Notes: generated by a model not told the origin, from the sequence alone. Counted from the first letter of the stretch, positions 11,436-27,000 are shown. The stretch: 64,000 nt of DNA from Cardinalis cardinalis (GCA_014549065.1 JACDOX010000034.1:4907065-4971064), one strand, 5' to 3'. Numbers and translations: made by a program.

Positions 11436-14400
11436 CCCACTGTGTATGTTGTCACAGCTTCTTCATCATCTTTGTCATCCCAGAGTGCTGATACACTGCT
11501 AATGAGAGTTTAGCTGCACTATGTAGGAATANTGGTTTGCAAAAAATAAAAATGCTTATATGCCAGTAATCATAGAATGAGATTTCCTGAGGATTTCAGT
11601 AGGAGCCAGTTCATGACTGACAGAGGTATCAGCCACAGGTCAAGATGCATCTAAGGCTGATCAATGTTTCTTTGTGCTGGGATTATGGGACATTTTTCTA
11701 ATGGGAATTTTTTTGTTTGACACAGGTTATTTTCTTACTGTTGTGTCTGACGTGCTTTCCCCATATTAAAAACAGGTAGAGAGGGGACATAGCAAAAGTA
11801 TGCAAATATACAGCAAAAAGACTCATCAGCCTAAAGCTTAAGACTCAAAGCCTAAAGCTGAAGAATAGAAAACTTTGCTAGATGAATAGTGGTTTTGTTA
11901 AAGGCTCCTTACATTTTATCAATATTGCCTCCAACATGNGAAGTCACATAAATTCCTCTTTCAAATCCTGTAGATTTTTGAATATTTTATTAAATACTTA
12001 GATTCAATTTATTAAGAGTTTTGTTTAGTTCCAACCACAGATTTCAAAAGTAGGTTTTTTTAACTTATCATTTTCATAGGCATTTGTAATTGACTATCTT
12101 AGAACTCTGGTTGCCGCAGATAAGTATGAAGAATTTCCATCAGAAAGTTGTTTGAGATTCCTCTTTTCATATAAATAATTTCTGTTTCATGAGGCTGTAT
12201 TTGAGTAAATATGTCNGTTGTTTCTTGGTAACATAAGAACAAGCAGCATTCCAATAAATTGTGAAAACAAGGCAATGAGAAAATTAAGAATCTTTTACTC
12301 CTCCAATAAATTCACATCTGAAAAGTGAAGAGAGGTTTCTTGAGCATTTCTCAGAATCATTCCCTGGATTACATAACACCAATGAGATTCTGTGGTGACA
12401 GGACACAAGGATTTATACTTGTGTATAACAGATTCAAATCCACTTTGTGCTGTTATAACTGGGGAGAAGATCCTTGCCTAACTAAAAATGTCATGCTTAA
12501 TTGAACTTCAAGAATCCAACTTCAAAATTATTAGTAGCCTTTTGCTCTGTGTTCATAAGAAATTACTTGGCATTCCCATTTTAATTCCATATATATTATC
12601 ATATATGCACTTAATGTTTCTGGCTGTCTACCAAAACAGATATTTCATATGGATTACATAAATAGCTTGCTGTTCCCACAGAGAACCTCTACATGGATAT
12701 TAATTCACAGTCCTGCCCAGGAGTATGCCAGCCTGGCCTGAACTTGCCTTTAGCTTGTAAATGCCATTGGTATGGTGCAGCATTTGGGTTATGCACCCAG
12801 CAGGAAGGCAGATGGCTCAGGCTGACGTTAAGGTTTAGCTGTGATTACTCAGCTTTGCATTTGGTGGAGGTTCAGATCAGGCCAGCGTAGAAAGTCAGCA
12901 GAATGAACCTTTGCCTGCAGGCNGGGATTCTACAGATGTCAGAGTGTAATTTTTATGTCCATTTAGTGTATTTGCCCAGGAACTTCCATTTGACTTTTCT
13001 GCTGCATGAGGGAAAAGGAAAATCTTGCAGTGATTACAAGTATATTATCTATTCTATTTCTACCATTGCCTTAAGTGTAATGAAGGTGCTACACTGTTGC
13101 TTATCAATAACATATTGATTACAATGTTTTGCTTCCACTAAAATATTTATTTGAGTTTTATTTTGATTTTATATTTCAGAACACTTTGAAAGTCTTTGTT
13201 TCTTGCCACTGCTCTATTTTTCCACTTATCTCAGTGCTTACATTCACAAACAGGTGAAAGATTGCAAATTACCTACATAGAAGGATTCAAAAGACCCAGA
13301 GGATCCTGATGTGGCCATTAATTATAATGAAATTGATATGCTGCCCATTTTGAATTNCTTTTCCTCACTTTGTTTCATTTTCTAGAAAATATTTTGATGT
13401 AGCATGAAACAATTGCAGTCCTAGATATGTCATGGGTTGAAGTGTCAGTTTCTTTCAATTGTTTTTGTTTCCCATTCTTCAAACTCCCTCCTGTTTCTGA
13501 TTCACATAAGCATTAGTGCAGGTCCATCCCAAATATCTTCTAATTGTACAATAATATTTACATTTTTACATTGCAGACAGCATGTCCAGACAAAACAGAT
13601 GGCTTATTTTTTTCTAATAGATGTAAGTCTGAATCATTAAAAAAATAAAAGAGTTAAGGAAAACTGTGAATAAAAGCTGCTGCTTCTTGTACAAGGGGCT
13701 TTTTTGATTTTGGAAGTGTCATACATTTGTAATGGATGCAAGACCTCAGGAATTTTGCCTCCCTCTCCTCCTAATTTTTTCAATAACTACACAANATTCT
13801 TTTCTTCTCTTTTCTTTGTTACATCTGCTGTCCTTGGAAATATAAGGGGGAAGGGAAATCTTGTAATTCAGCTAGCCATGTTTCCTGGGATATTCAGGGT
13901 TTATTATTTGTTTTGGAAACACAGGAGCTTTATTAGGGTTATTCTTGGGCATTTGCTCTCTACACGTTTTTCTTTCAGGACCCAGTGTACCATTTCCAAC
14001 TTTTTGAATGTGCCCAGAAATTTCACACAACACCTGTAAATGGAATCAGTAACTACTAGGAACTGAATTGAAAACTTGTAATTTTGTCACTTGTAACAGT
14101 TTTGTCACTGTTGGTCACAAAGGTNCCATTTTCTTTTGTGTCTGGACAACATCTCACACAGCAGGTTTCTGCTCAATTTCTAGTCCCTAGGCTATGTCTG
14201 TACTAGTAAATGAGTAAGTGCCAGGGAATGTTCCTGGGCAGCAGATCTCGCTCTGTATGGCTAAATTATTAGAATGGTCCCTGGTATGTTTTTGGGATAA
14301 GCCAAATAGCATTCCCAAACATTCCCACGCACCACTCAGGAGTTAACCCAGGCCGTGGAAAATTTCCATTAGCTAGTCTGAATGCTGTCACTGTGTTTTT

Positions 14401-17400
14401 GTAAACAACAGGGTTTAATAAAGAGTCAAGGGCTGTTCATCACCACTTCACTTTTTGGTGCAGATATACCAGTTCCCTTATGTGTGTTCCACAAATACTC
14501 TAGCTCATAATTTTCTTCAGCTTTCCTTCCCATGTCTTGAGTATTCCAAAGAAAGAAAATTAATCAACTGGCTGAAAGGCAATCGTAGCATGCTCCAGAC
14601 AGGTCCTCAGTATGGACAGGGACAGGACCAGGACAAAGGAGAAAGCAGCAGAAAGCACCTGCAACCATATATGATGTGTCCTGTTCTCAGCATAGAACAA
14701 TTACTTTGACTTGTTTCCTGCGTTAAAGGGAGGAGTCTATATTTTCTTGGGAAATTATTTGTATTGCAGGAACGTGAAACCTTCAAAGACCCAGTGTGCC
14801 AGAGGCAACTCACTAGCCTTCCCTGTGATCCAGCAACTCATGGCACTTAGCATGTGAGATCAAGAAGAGTGAATGAACAAAACAGAATGGTGTGATGAAG
14901 ACNAGGGAAATGAATGAGCTTCATCCTCTCTGTCTGGGATTCCACATGTGAACATTTATATCTTAATTATAGAGTGAAACTCAAGTACACACAGAAAATA
15001 TGTTATGCAAAATTTGTCTGTATTTACGTAGGTTAACTAATATTTTACATACTGCAGCAAAGCAGAATACATTTTTTAAGAGGTTTCATTTTGATATACA
15101 TGACATACAGCCAAGTCGTACAGTAAAATCCCAGCCGTATTAAAGTGAGCAACAGAGCTTTATATTGTCTTTGATCAAGTAAGAGTTTTATCCCTGTACA
15201 TTTTTTATGGATGTTTGTTCACTTGTTTAGTTTTTCAAGACTGATGTTCTCATACATTGTGCTAACTCAAGTAAGATGGTGGCATATTTTAATAATGATT
15301 CATCTCTTCCAAACNGATAGCATTATTTCATCTCATTACAGGAATTTTCTGATCCTTTTTGAACATTAAAGGTCCAGACCAGTTCCCACACAAGTCAGTA
15401 ACATTTGGATCAGATTCAAGGAGATGTTTGGCTTTTTCTAGCTTATGCTGCCATGGTGAAAATGCAACTGACTGGGGAATTTTCACAGCATTGTTTGACC
15501 TTTTGCTAGAGCTTAGATTGAGTATCAGAAAAGTGTGTTTTCAAGAGGGCATCTGTTCTTACGTAAATCTCCCAGATCTATGCTTTAAATCTAATTNCTG
15601 GTACAACTTCTACCTAAATTCCCTGCATTCTGCTTTACAAAGTGGCAGAGTTTAAAAAAAAATGGCATGCTTTAATTTACAGACAATGTTACAGTCAGAA
15701 TTTAAGGATGTTGGAAAGATAAGCTTTTGGGATGAAGGCAATACCTTTCTTGGACCAGTTAGTGTAGACCTGAATCAGAGCATGAAAAAGTCGTAATCCT
15801 CTCAGAAAATTTNAGTGATGTATATGTAGGTATCTCCATCTCAACTAGCCATGCTTAGCTCTTTTACAAAAAGTGAAGTTAAATAGGCACTTCTAATGTG
15901 CAGTTCAGTTTAGACATTTACTTAGGGCAGTGAGTCATGCTGTGGANGGGCTTATTTCTGTCCATCAGCAGCGTGGAGGGTTCAGGATGCCGAGTTCAGT
16001 TGCAGATGTCTGCATTGTGTGCATCTATATTTAGTCAAATCAATCGTGTCTGATTGTGTCACACATAATGGATATGATTAGATATTATCTCATTTCCCAA
16101 GTCAGTTCTGGTGTCAACATGAGTATACCCCATTAAAAGCATCAAATTATTTTCTACTGTGCTGAGTGACTCATGTTTAATTTTTTTTAAAAGAAAAATA
16201 GACCATTCTGACATTTATTGTCTTTCTTACTGATGAGTTTCTTCTGTGGCTAAAGTCAGAAAGATCTTGTGTATTGAGGTAAACTGTGCACAGCACGAGA
16301 GTGACTGCTTGACAGAGGAGTTCCTGCAGATCTCATTAGCAACAGAAATGTGAGTGGGTCGATGTTCCGAGTCATTTTTAGGGANTATTTGGGAGTGCCT
16401 GGGGTGTTCTTCTCAGGTGTGTTGAAATCTTCTGTGCAACAGTATGAGAATAAGTCTAATTTGATCCTTTTAGGCAGAGTTGTTGGCATTCAAGCAGTCC
16501 TGCAGAAAATTCTGCAGCCATTCAAAGGAAAGTGATTTGTTTACTAACACTGTCAAAGAAGCATTTAGGAATAAAATTCANAACAAGAGGTGGTAAGGAA
16601 CCTGTCATTCTCTGAGTTGTGATTAAAACCAAAGTAAAACGTAGAAGCATTGATTGAGACGTAACCATACCAAGCTCTGCTAAATGTGTGTCTTGAATTT
16701 GATGGCATATTTTGATATTTCTTACAAGTCACTGCCCAGTGTCTGGACTTCAGCACTGGGAACAATTACAGTACTTGATCCTTAAACACCAGTTTTTATA
16801 TCCTTCAAACCCTATTATCCACAAATGCATACACATCCCTTCCTTGCTCATTTAACCTATATCTAAAAGTGTCCCTTTATGAGCTGAGCCACAAATTGGC
16901 TTGTTACTTTGAAAATTGAGATGACCAAACATTGTTATGAGAGAATGTTCTCTGAAACCTCTCCAAATGAAACCTACAGAGGGGCAAGGTCATTAATGAC
17001 CATATGAACCCTGCATTTTCATACATATTTAGCTTTGCCATAAAATTGATTGAGNTGACAGGGCATATATAGGGAACCCACAGACAGNTGTGATAGTTAA
17101 TTTCTGTGTTTGATTGTCAGGTTGCCATCTTTGAAAAAATGTTATTATGACAGATGGTGCTCATAAAGGTAGAGCTCAAGATTCCTCTAAGTTCTTCTGA
17201 GGCTTCCTGGGTGTCTGTGGAGTAGCCAGAAAAATAGGGATTAGAAGAATTAGGAGCTACATCAGTAAACAATCATAAGGGCAAAACCTTTCTCATAAGA
17301 TGAGNGCTATTTATTTAGTTTTGCATAGTATTTTCAAATAACTCCTGTCATGTCATTGCATTCTGGACACACGAAATGGATGTGAAGTTTTATTCTGGCA

Positions 17401-20400
17401 TAGTCTCAAAGGCTGTTTTGATGTACACAGTCATAACCAGATACGGGTAACTCATGCAAAGACCTGTGGCTCCCTGTCACAAAAGCAATTTCAGAAGCTC
17501 AGAAAATAGAACACAAAAAGTGATGTTTTACAAAACACTGGACATTTATTAGTTCTTTACCAAGGGCATCATTTAGGACATACTTCTTTAATCCTAGCAA
17601 AACAGGTTATTTGGGAGNATTATTTAGTTTCTGACAGTGTTCAACACAAAAACACCCTAGACATAACAATGGCTNCCGTAAAATGTGGTGTTTTATTCCA
17701 GATCCGTTTTATGATATTTATTATTCAGTTCTTAGTAGTGTTGCTTTTGCAAAAAGCCATAGTGCTCAGGGGTCTGGTGACACAATTATATTCTTTCCAG
17801 AAGCAAAAGCGGACAGAAATTAATGGTTAAATCTTGGGGCCACTGACACCTAGCATAAGACATAAGCAGTTGTTTTTCCTTTTAAGGCNCAAAAATGACA
17901 ATTTAGCAATTAGCTTGTGATCTTGAAGATCAAGATTAAAATGTGTCCTTTTGACACTAAGCAAAGCACTTGAGATCTCTTTTAAACTTTGCACTGATTG
18001 CCCTGCGGAGAATCCCAAGTTAGTATTTGGGGTTTGCTCCATGTCTGAAGTCACTAAAACCTTTCATTTCCTCACTAATGAATTTCAGAACAACTGAAAA
18101 AAACAAGTTTCCTTAGAAAATAAGCTGCTTCATCCTTTGGTCTTACTCCAAATGAATTAACATCTAGGGGAATGTTTTCCTTTGTTGTCATCAGGTTTTG
18201 AATTTGAGTTTCTGCTGTTTTGAGGGAGGAGGACTGGGCTTGAATTGTTACCTTTTTTAGGGAAACAGAATCAGCCAGCAGATATAAAGCCAAGTAGGTT
18301 ATGGATGTTCAGTGTTCCACAAAGTGACATCTGCAAGTTTTTTAGTTGGAATTTACTTTCTTTTTACTTCCCCTGAAACATTAACTCAGTTGGGAGATCT
18401 GCTTGCAGGTTTTCAGTATTTCTGTGGAATTTATTTTAAGTGTAAGAAGCCTTTCCTCNGTACTAGGTAACATGAATTTTGGCNGTGTAAGACAGCAATA
18501 TTTTCAGACTGTTTCCTTAATACATTATTGATGCTGTCCATAATTAATTGTGAAAATAGTAATCAAAATGCTTCACCAGCCGCCATTTCACTGGTTTTGG
18601 GTTTGGGTTTGTTTTTCTGATTTTTTTGTTGGTTCTTTTTTTTTTTTTCCTGCCACACAGAGCCTGAATAGTAGCAGTTCACTGGGGAGTAGAGCTGATG
18701 TAANCCTGTTATGCCAGACTAAAGCCTCAACCAGGATCTGCTGATTTTATGATGCAGAAGGAGAGGTTACATGCAAAAGAAAGGGGCGGGCAGCACGTTT
18801 TTCTGGATTTTGTGTAATCCAAATTCATGCCGCTTCTGACANCCATGGATTTTAGTATTGCAGAGAAATGTCCAAAACAATGTCCTGTTTCAGGAAACAG
18901 ATTTTGTTTTCCTGAGTAATTTCCTGACCTCAATTGCTGGTTAACTTTTCCTTNAATTTTCTCATGCTGTTTCCTATTCAAAGAACATTTTTCCCCTTTG
19001 GATCAACTGGCTGCCATCTTTTCATTTCTTAAAGTGCCTTAAATAACCCAGGTGCCAACATGAGAAGTATGTTTATGAGTCAGGTTTCTTGCATAATATT
19101 CTTTCTTGTCAGCAGGGCTTCCTGANAGAGCTGTGTTATGATAACACAACCNTTTTAGGTCATTCAACCTAAATTCAATTTTTTATGCGCCAGTTCAGTT
19201 AATCCTATTCNGAAGTTTCTCAGACTTCATTTGGGTTTTCTTTTCTCTAAGAAAAAATGAGAGTCATATTGTTGATGATTTTCAGTGCTATTGTTTGATA
19301 TTTGATAATATTTATTTTGATTGCCTTTTTCTGATTTTAACTAATCTAAAAGTATTTTAATNTTTGCTTATTTTCTTTTAGTAATAGAAATTAGTCAAAA
19401 ATTTGAGAAATTACTCCCTGGAGTCAGCAAAAGTTAAAGGAAATATGTGTTCTCTGTCATGGTATTGTTTTTCTTCTCTAATAAATTTGCAATGAATTTA
19501 GCATCCTTTCAAGAAGTCCATTATTGCTCAGTATTGCTCAGTTCAGTATTTTAAAGCTGTTGTGATTGCTCTAGAAATTGCATTATATATGAAAAGTTAT
19601 GCAAAGGAACACTGAAGAGCTAGACCATGATAAATAGACTGTTATGTTTGATGACGCAGACAAGGGAAACATAATGTATTAAATTTATTTTGTCCCTGCC
19701 ATAGCAATGAAAGCATTGATTTTCTTGGAAAGGATGAGACTGACACAGCAAATACTTTTGCTGTTACTGACCTGTCTAGAGAGCGGAATAAACTAAAAAG
19801 AACTAAAACAAATTCTATTAAAACTTCTGGCCCAATTTTCAGAAGGTTTGTAACACTCAGGTAGAGACCAGTGTAGAAACTGATGAAGAGGGGACAGGAA
19901 GAAATAGTACAACAACTCATATATGAAAACCTGAGAACAAGTCCTTAGGTTTTGTATTTGTGTGTAATTTGGGGCACTGTTATTTATCCAAAATGCTTTA
20001 ATCAGGATAAAGTTAAAATTGAGTGATTTTTATAAAGAACTTGAATAGTCCGCTCTTTACATCTGTTTCCACTTTATTTAATCTTTTCCTTTTATTCAGT
20101 TCTCAAGCTATTTTTCATTTGCTCTGACTTCTTTAAGTGTTAGTTTAAATTTTCTTGTAATGGATGAGAAAGTCTCTTCTACATNGTTCTTCTCAGACCC
20201 CCATAATGCCTGTCCCTTTCCCTCAGTAGTATTTTTCATGACTAAGAAACAGAAAGCACACTATCCAAAATGCAGATTTCAAAAAGAAAGACTGAGATAA
20301 TCCACCATATTTTTCATAGAATTTTCANCATCTGCTAGTGCCAGGCATTTAAGGAGGCACAAAAGGTGCTTCAGTAAGAAATTAATCCATTCTGAAACTA

Positions 20401-21040
20401 GATGTAGTATTAAATGAATCTGTTCATTTTTTTTGATAGCTGACCTAATTTTTCTACAGTGAACTTGGCCCAGATGCTTCATATCACTATTTCTTATTTA
20501 TAGGTAAAATGCAAAGTATTTTTAGAAAAAAAGTAAAAGCTCATTCTTTACTTAAAAGAATTTTTTATTTAGGTCACACAGAAAGAAGACAGTGGGAAAT
20601 TTAATGTAATGTAAATGAAATGTGAATGAAGAAATCTAGTTTTGTCTGTGTTCCCAACCAAAGCTACCACTCTAGAATCGAGCAGCAATGAGACTTGTGG
20701 CAAACTAAGGCAAGGGTAACAGTTACACTGGCCACAAACTTCTTTGAGCTAAATTTGGAACAGCTTTAGGTGATCAGGATTATTTCTGCTTCTGCAGATG
20801 AGACAATTTGATTATTGTTTTGCCTGTAGTACTAAGCNCTTGAATGCTCTCACTTTGGTTTTCAGAGTAGAGATCATTCCTGTTGCTTGTCTTGTATACG
20901 GAGATATCAGACGTCTCTGTAGAAGGGTTTCCTTTGGGCAGTGTGCAGGTTGTCTGTGAGGAGATTTTGNTTATTGGCATAATGAACTGAGGACTAGGCT
21001 TTGGGATACACCACTTTCTCTGCTCACTGGTAGAAAAAGC
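11436..21040. other. TRPC6 intron 1, long stretch without recognised genes
   Basis: Mostly AT-rich unique sequence. Small GC-richer islands at about 12690-12890 and 14200-14350 have no recognisable coding content. T-rich tracts lie at 18600-18655. No CR1 tail, SINE, tRNA or LTR was recognised. Short open frames of 60-110 codons here show no family similarity and look random. Confidence 0.4.
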
Positions 21041-21061
21041 AGTTCAGGGTGACCCTGAACT
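21041..21061. repeat. 21-base palindrome resembling a nuclear-receptor inverted repeat
   Basis: agttcagggt and accctgaact are exact reverse complements around a single g. It contains AGTTCA-GGG-TGACCC, one core base away from the estrogen-response type AGGTCA-N3-TGACC arrangement. Function is unproven; such matches occur by chance in tens of kilobases. Confidence 0.5.
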
Positions 21062-24000
21062 ATTTACCAGCTTGATTAATGTTGAATAAGCAGTGAATAG
21101 GTTGGTTGGATACCTTCAAATACAGTCCAGTACATTTGCTTAATATTCTTTATCAGTATGGAACTAAAGCATTGCACAAATGCTCCTCAACAGGTGTTTC
21201 AAATGTTTGAAACCCTATTTGATGACAGCTTGTGTGAACGCTATTATCTTACTTCATCCCAGTCTAATACATTTTTTTTCAGAAGTTGGGAATTTATTTT
21301 CACCAAAACTGGCCAAAGCATAAGTTCACTGTTTTTATTTATTCCTGGAAGATCAAGATTTACATAGATTTTAGGTAGATTCATTGTTTGCATTGAGAGA
21401 CATATTTTTTGTGCAATNCAAGGCAAATCTCCTAAGCAGAACAGAGCAGGAGTACACAGCCTGAAGTACTTCAGCTCACCTTTTCCTTGCAGAGGCAATT
21501 TCAGTCTACTTCCTTTCAGTTTTCATATATCTACTTCATCTCTATATCAATAAAAGTTGTGTGTTAGTGAAGTATGTTCTGGATAAAATGAGGAATTTGC
21601 ATCAGGACAATCCAGCTAAGGACCTGTCATGTTCTGATTACTCTGCATCACCACTGATCTCTGAAAGCTCAGTCAAAAGAAAAAAAAAAAAAAGACCAAG
21701 AAAATGGTAAGAAATGCCACTAAAAGGAATAGGGAGTGGTTGTATTAAGTTTAATTAAGCAGTCTTCAAAAGTAATTGCTTGAGGTGGTTAGTAGATTTA
21801 ATGAAGAATGATTCCCTTTTNTACACTGCCAAAAAAGTAACGACTGTCTGGGCTCAATATAATGCCCAAGTTATCACTTAAAACAATGATCNGTAGCCCT
21901 AGAAGATGACCTGCTCTTTGTACAGATTTAGCTCTGTTTGCTGTAAAATGTGTGAATGGAAATTCAGCATTCTGGCAAGTGGAAAGTGAATCCAAGCTGT
22001 GTATGACAGGACATAGAGTTGTGTTATTTCCAATTCTTGTACTTCAGTGACTGCCTTCCATTCTATTGCTGGGTTCTAAAATGGTTTGTAGAAAAGCAGG
22101 TATCTACACTATGTTTAACAATAATATTTTAATTTAATGAATTGTTTGGTATATGGACCCTCTAAAGTTTCTATGGTTCGAGGAGTTGGAGAGTCCCTGA
22201 AAAGAAATTATTTGTCCATCAATAGAGGAAGATTTGAAAACAAGAGAGCACGCCTTGTTAATTTTCTAAAGCACCATAAAAATGTTGCATGAGNTAAGTC
22301 TAATGCCTTATGTTTTCTAAAATCACTTGACAAGATTCCTTTCTGGAGATTATGAGCTGTGGTAAAATGGTGTTGAGTGAAAGATGAAATAGGATATTGG
22401 CCAGTTTCCAAAAACCAAGAAACAGCCATAGATGGATCTTTTTCTAATGGAAGGGANCTAAGGTTGGAGTAATCCAGCAGCNTATTTCTGTCACAAGGGA
22501 GATTTTATTATACTGCTGGGCTTCTTTATGTCTCAGGGGTGAAAGAAAGTTGAAGACTGGTAATAGCACAGACAGGAGAGACAAATGATGTCCTGCATCC
22601 TGAAAAAAATTGTACTGTGTTTTCTGGAAAGGTAAACATACCTTCTGTATTTTAGAGAATCAGAAATAGAAATGGTAGATGAGCTTTTTAAAAAATTTAA
22701 TCTGGATTGGATTATTGTATTTTAGGGGTAAAACCTCTACATTTATTCCATACAATTACAAGGCAAAGGATTTTGAGCCCTGATTACCTGAGTAGATAAT
22801 TATCTGTCTGCTGGAATCTGGTGTATCCCCCTGAAATGTTTGTGCAACATTTTCACTGTANGTATTCCCTGAAGAATTTCTAAGTAGGATGCCTTTTCTG
22901 CGTGATCTGGTTTAGTTTATTGTTATTAACAGTGATTTTCTGTGTTCAAACCATGTGAAGTGCAGCCCATCAGTGCCTTAAATACCTTTAATTTTGCACA
23001 TGAAACTGGAACCCAAAGTATTGAGAAGAATGTTGTGGTGTTTTTCAGGATTTTTCCTGGTATATTTCTATAATTTCATAGTATATTATTATTTACAAGA
23101 AATTTATTAATATCCTCTGGCAGGTTTTGAATATGGATAAAGTAGGTGACAATATTGTCTCTAATAAGTGTTCGTTTAAAAATAAATGAAGGAGTTAAGA
23201 AAGCGCTTGGGGAGAAGCATTTCACAAATGAGGTTAATTAACACATATGTCAGTAAGCAGCATTCAATTATGAAAAAAACAGCAGAATGAAAATGGCTGT
23301 GGTAAAACGGCACAGTTAAAATGAACTGAAGAATAGCAGNGCTAGCAAGTGTGTGGAGTTTCTCTGCTTTTAAAATATCTTCCTGAATGTGACAACNTTA
23401 TGAACTGAAGTGAAATTAATTTTTAAACATCTTCTGATAGCAACTGCACTGCTATCAGAAGGCTAATGCCTCAGGACTGTAATGGGACATCGCCTCATAT
23501 CTGAGGCATGACTTAAATATACCCTTCCCCAGGATTTCTTGAGTTTTCTTTCTGTTTTCCTTTTTTTTGGTCAACAAAATTCAACCAGAACCTTTCTCNT
23601 ACCTCTGTGAAGTGTCTACAGATCTGCCCATTCTACCAAGCAGAACAGAATAAAGGCTGATAGCTTAGATTTACTCATTGTTTCACAGATTTAGGCAGTC
23701 TTTCACATGCTGCACCTACCTACAGTGTTCAGCTGTGGCCATCTGGAGTCCCAGCCCCTGCAGTTCCACAGCTGGGATTTTGCTGGAGCTCATAAATGTG
23801 TAACTGTGCTTAAGGACCTCTCCAGCCATTATTCTTTGCTTTGGGAATGTAAGCTAGTGACTGTGGATAGTGTCACTTTGCTTACTGCAGACAGCCTGAA
23901 ACCATAGTTTCATAAAGTATGAACTGTCCAGTTATCCTAAATTAGGTATCTGAGGTTTCCTGCCTTTAATTCAAAATCACCTGGTCCCAGCAGTATTAAA

Positions 24001-27000
24001 CTTTACAAGTAGTGAAGCACTATGAAATGNGATTAAATCCTATTAAACTGAAACCCCATGTACTTGCATCTAGTGTTTTTTCCCCTCTAAAGGTCAAGAG
24101 ACACTATGCAAAGTACATTTCATACATTATGGTGNGAACTATTCAGATGAGGGGAGCTATTAGAAAAATGTTCTGACTGTGCTGCCAGGTGCTTTAAAGA
24201 ACTCACGGTTCAAACTTGGTTGGGAGAACACAGGGGGAAGTTTTCCTCACCTGTGTTTTTTACAGCTAATTACTCATGTAGGAAGAAGCTGATCATCAGA
24301 ATCATGAGGCTTATATGGGTGTTGTTCTCTAGCTGTGAGCCATAGGTGAATAAGATTTTGCAAAAGCAAGAGGAGATTCAGAGGAAGGTATATAGCACCA
24401 GTAGAATACCCACCAGTGGTGCTGGAGAGTTTCTAGGCTCTTGCAGCGGCATTGAGAGCTTGTGCCATTGAACTTTCACATTTCAGCCCTGGAATGGCTG
24501 AGAAGAATGGGTTGCTACAGAACTAATCAATTAATAGTTGATTCCCCCATCTTTCTGGTACGTCATGCACAGATGTCTTTTAAAGCTGTTGTTTAATTTC
24601 AGACATTGATATTTATTGTAGAGGAACTTAAATCAAGATCAGCTGTCTGAATGCTTGAGTTCTTCAAATTCTCAGGAAAGACTACAGTCAGGANGGTTTA
24701 TGTTCCTTAAATTTATTTACATTAACCTCTTGAGTCTATTTTTTTCTCTTAGGCGTGAAGAGATTTTTATAAACATGAATCCATTAACTCTAAATTACCA
24801 CTGTACTAAATCAGATTCCATGTCTCTCTGATAAATTGTGGCTTTACTCAGAGGAGCAACACAAATGTAATTTTGTCTCTAGTATATAGATGTACCTTCC
24901 TGTTGCCTAATTTAATAATCTTTATCCATACTGAAGTTTACATAACAAAGTGTCCATAAAAAATTTTTTGTTCAGCTAAATTTTTACAACATCTATGTGA
25001 TATGAATATTAAAACTATTGAGACTGGAATAGATTATAACAGAAGCTTTTGGAATGTGCTGTAGGCTATGCAAACACCTACAGACATGGGAATGGTTCAA
25101 GAAAACCTTTACAGGTAGGCAACTATATGCAATTATATATATTATTTGTTACACACGTGATTCTATGTCTATATATATATATAGTAGAGGAAATTCAATC
25201 CCAGCAGTGGATTTTTGTTGGCTGAATTTCTAGCTGCCTCTTAAGCCTGTTGTTAGATTTTATCACCCATAGCATTGTGTGTCACGTTGCACATACTAAC
25301 TGCACAGTATGGCAGAGCTCCTACTTTGCCTTGCTTTGGGTCAGTAATCTGCTAATTTACTTTCTGCTCCCTTTTCTTTAGTTTCTTTTGTAGGGATAAG
25401 TTACTGGCTCTGCTTGTACTTGTTCTTGAAAAAAAAAAAAGAGAAAGGAGGACCGGCAGAATAAGTGATCAGCTCTCCCTCCAAGTGCTACTTAAAAACA
25501 TGACTATTTGTGGTCAAAATTGAACAGGACATGGCAGAAGGAAAATGCACACTATAAAAGGGTGGTGTTGTGTCTCCAGATAGGTTTGAATGTATTGTTC
25601 CATCAGTGCATTGGCACATGTTCTCTAGATAGAGGGGGCGTGTGTAAATAGGTTTCTGATCTTCATCAGCTCCCAGCCAATCTCTGGGATCCTCTGTAGC
25701 TCTTCAGTAGTGGTCCTGTGATGACTCAGAAATGTGAGCAAGAGAGCTGTGCATGAGCAGTCCTTGGGGCAGGGAGTCAGAGCAGGCTGCCCGCTGCAGG
25801 CATCATGTTTGTGAAGTACTGACAGTGAGTGGACAGGAGAGCATTCAATGCTGAGAAAATAACCTGGCCCTTCTGGACTCGTAGGTTTCAACCTGTTCTC
25901 TGTTTAGGATTCACTAAAACTAGAGATGCAGTGTCTTTCAGGTTTGCATTTTCCATTTTTTTCAGCTGAAGGACCACTCTTACTGGTCTAAATATGATTA
26001 ATATGCCCGGGTTCTGTTTATCTGGTTGTGAAATGGGAAAGCACAACCTGGACCTTGATAGAGAAAATCCACATGAAATTGTCTATTCTGCTTTTCTCCT
26101 GTCTTCTAAATAATCTGTCATCATCACAGATAGATCACTTCATGAGTGAATACAAAATGCTGGTAAAAAAAAAAATCCCCTTTATTTTTCATCATAACCT
26201 ATTGTTTTGAGTAAGAGTTCACAGTAGGGTGGTTCAACAAAGGGAAAATACAAGAGAAAATACACAGTTATGTCTAAGTGACTACTGTAGACTGTAGTCT
26301 TTGTGGTACAGACTGGTGTTAGAATCAAATCTCACTTCCTGCCCCTGATTCCTGTCCTCACTCTGCCTCCTACCAGGGGATGCCACAAGGGTTCACATCT
26401 GTGTGATAATCTGGGTTGGAGAGCTGGACTTAGAGCAAGCATTTTTCTGAAGGGGTGGGAGGAGAAGAGGAGTTTGCTTATTTCAGAAATGTTAATTTTC
26501 ATTTACATAGGTCCTTGCTTGGGGTCAGCCTGGAGATATCCCAGCACTTCTGTCAGGACACTGAATGACATACTACAACAGTAACCATGAGCAGCCAAAG
26601 CAAAGCAGAAGGTTTGGAGTGTTTGTGCAAGGATGCACGTGAAATAGCATCCTGACCTAATTTAAGAAGCAGTTAGCAAAACTGCTGCGCTGTATAAAGT
26701 ATGACAGTACAGGAATTAACCTGTTTAGTTGAAAAGAAATTAGGCTTTATCCTTTTGAAATTAAAAAAAAAAAGAAATTCAGTTTGTCCCTCTATCTCTG
26801 TGGGATCAACATTTTGTGTAAAAAGATTTGGAGAAATAAAACACTGAACCTTGTCTTTAGTTTATTGTTTAAAAGATATTTTCTCTTTAAGAATCTCAGC
26901 ATTTCCAACAGTTGAAGGCCAGCATCAAGTTGCTTATATATAATAGAAGTTTGCTTTGTTTGTATCCAGTTTGATATCTATCTATCTATCTAGAGTACTC

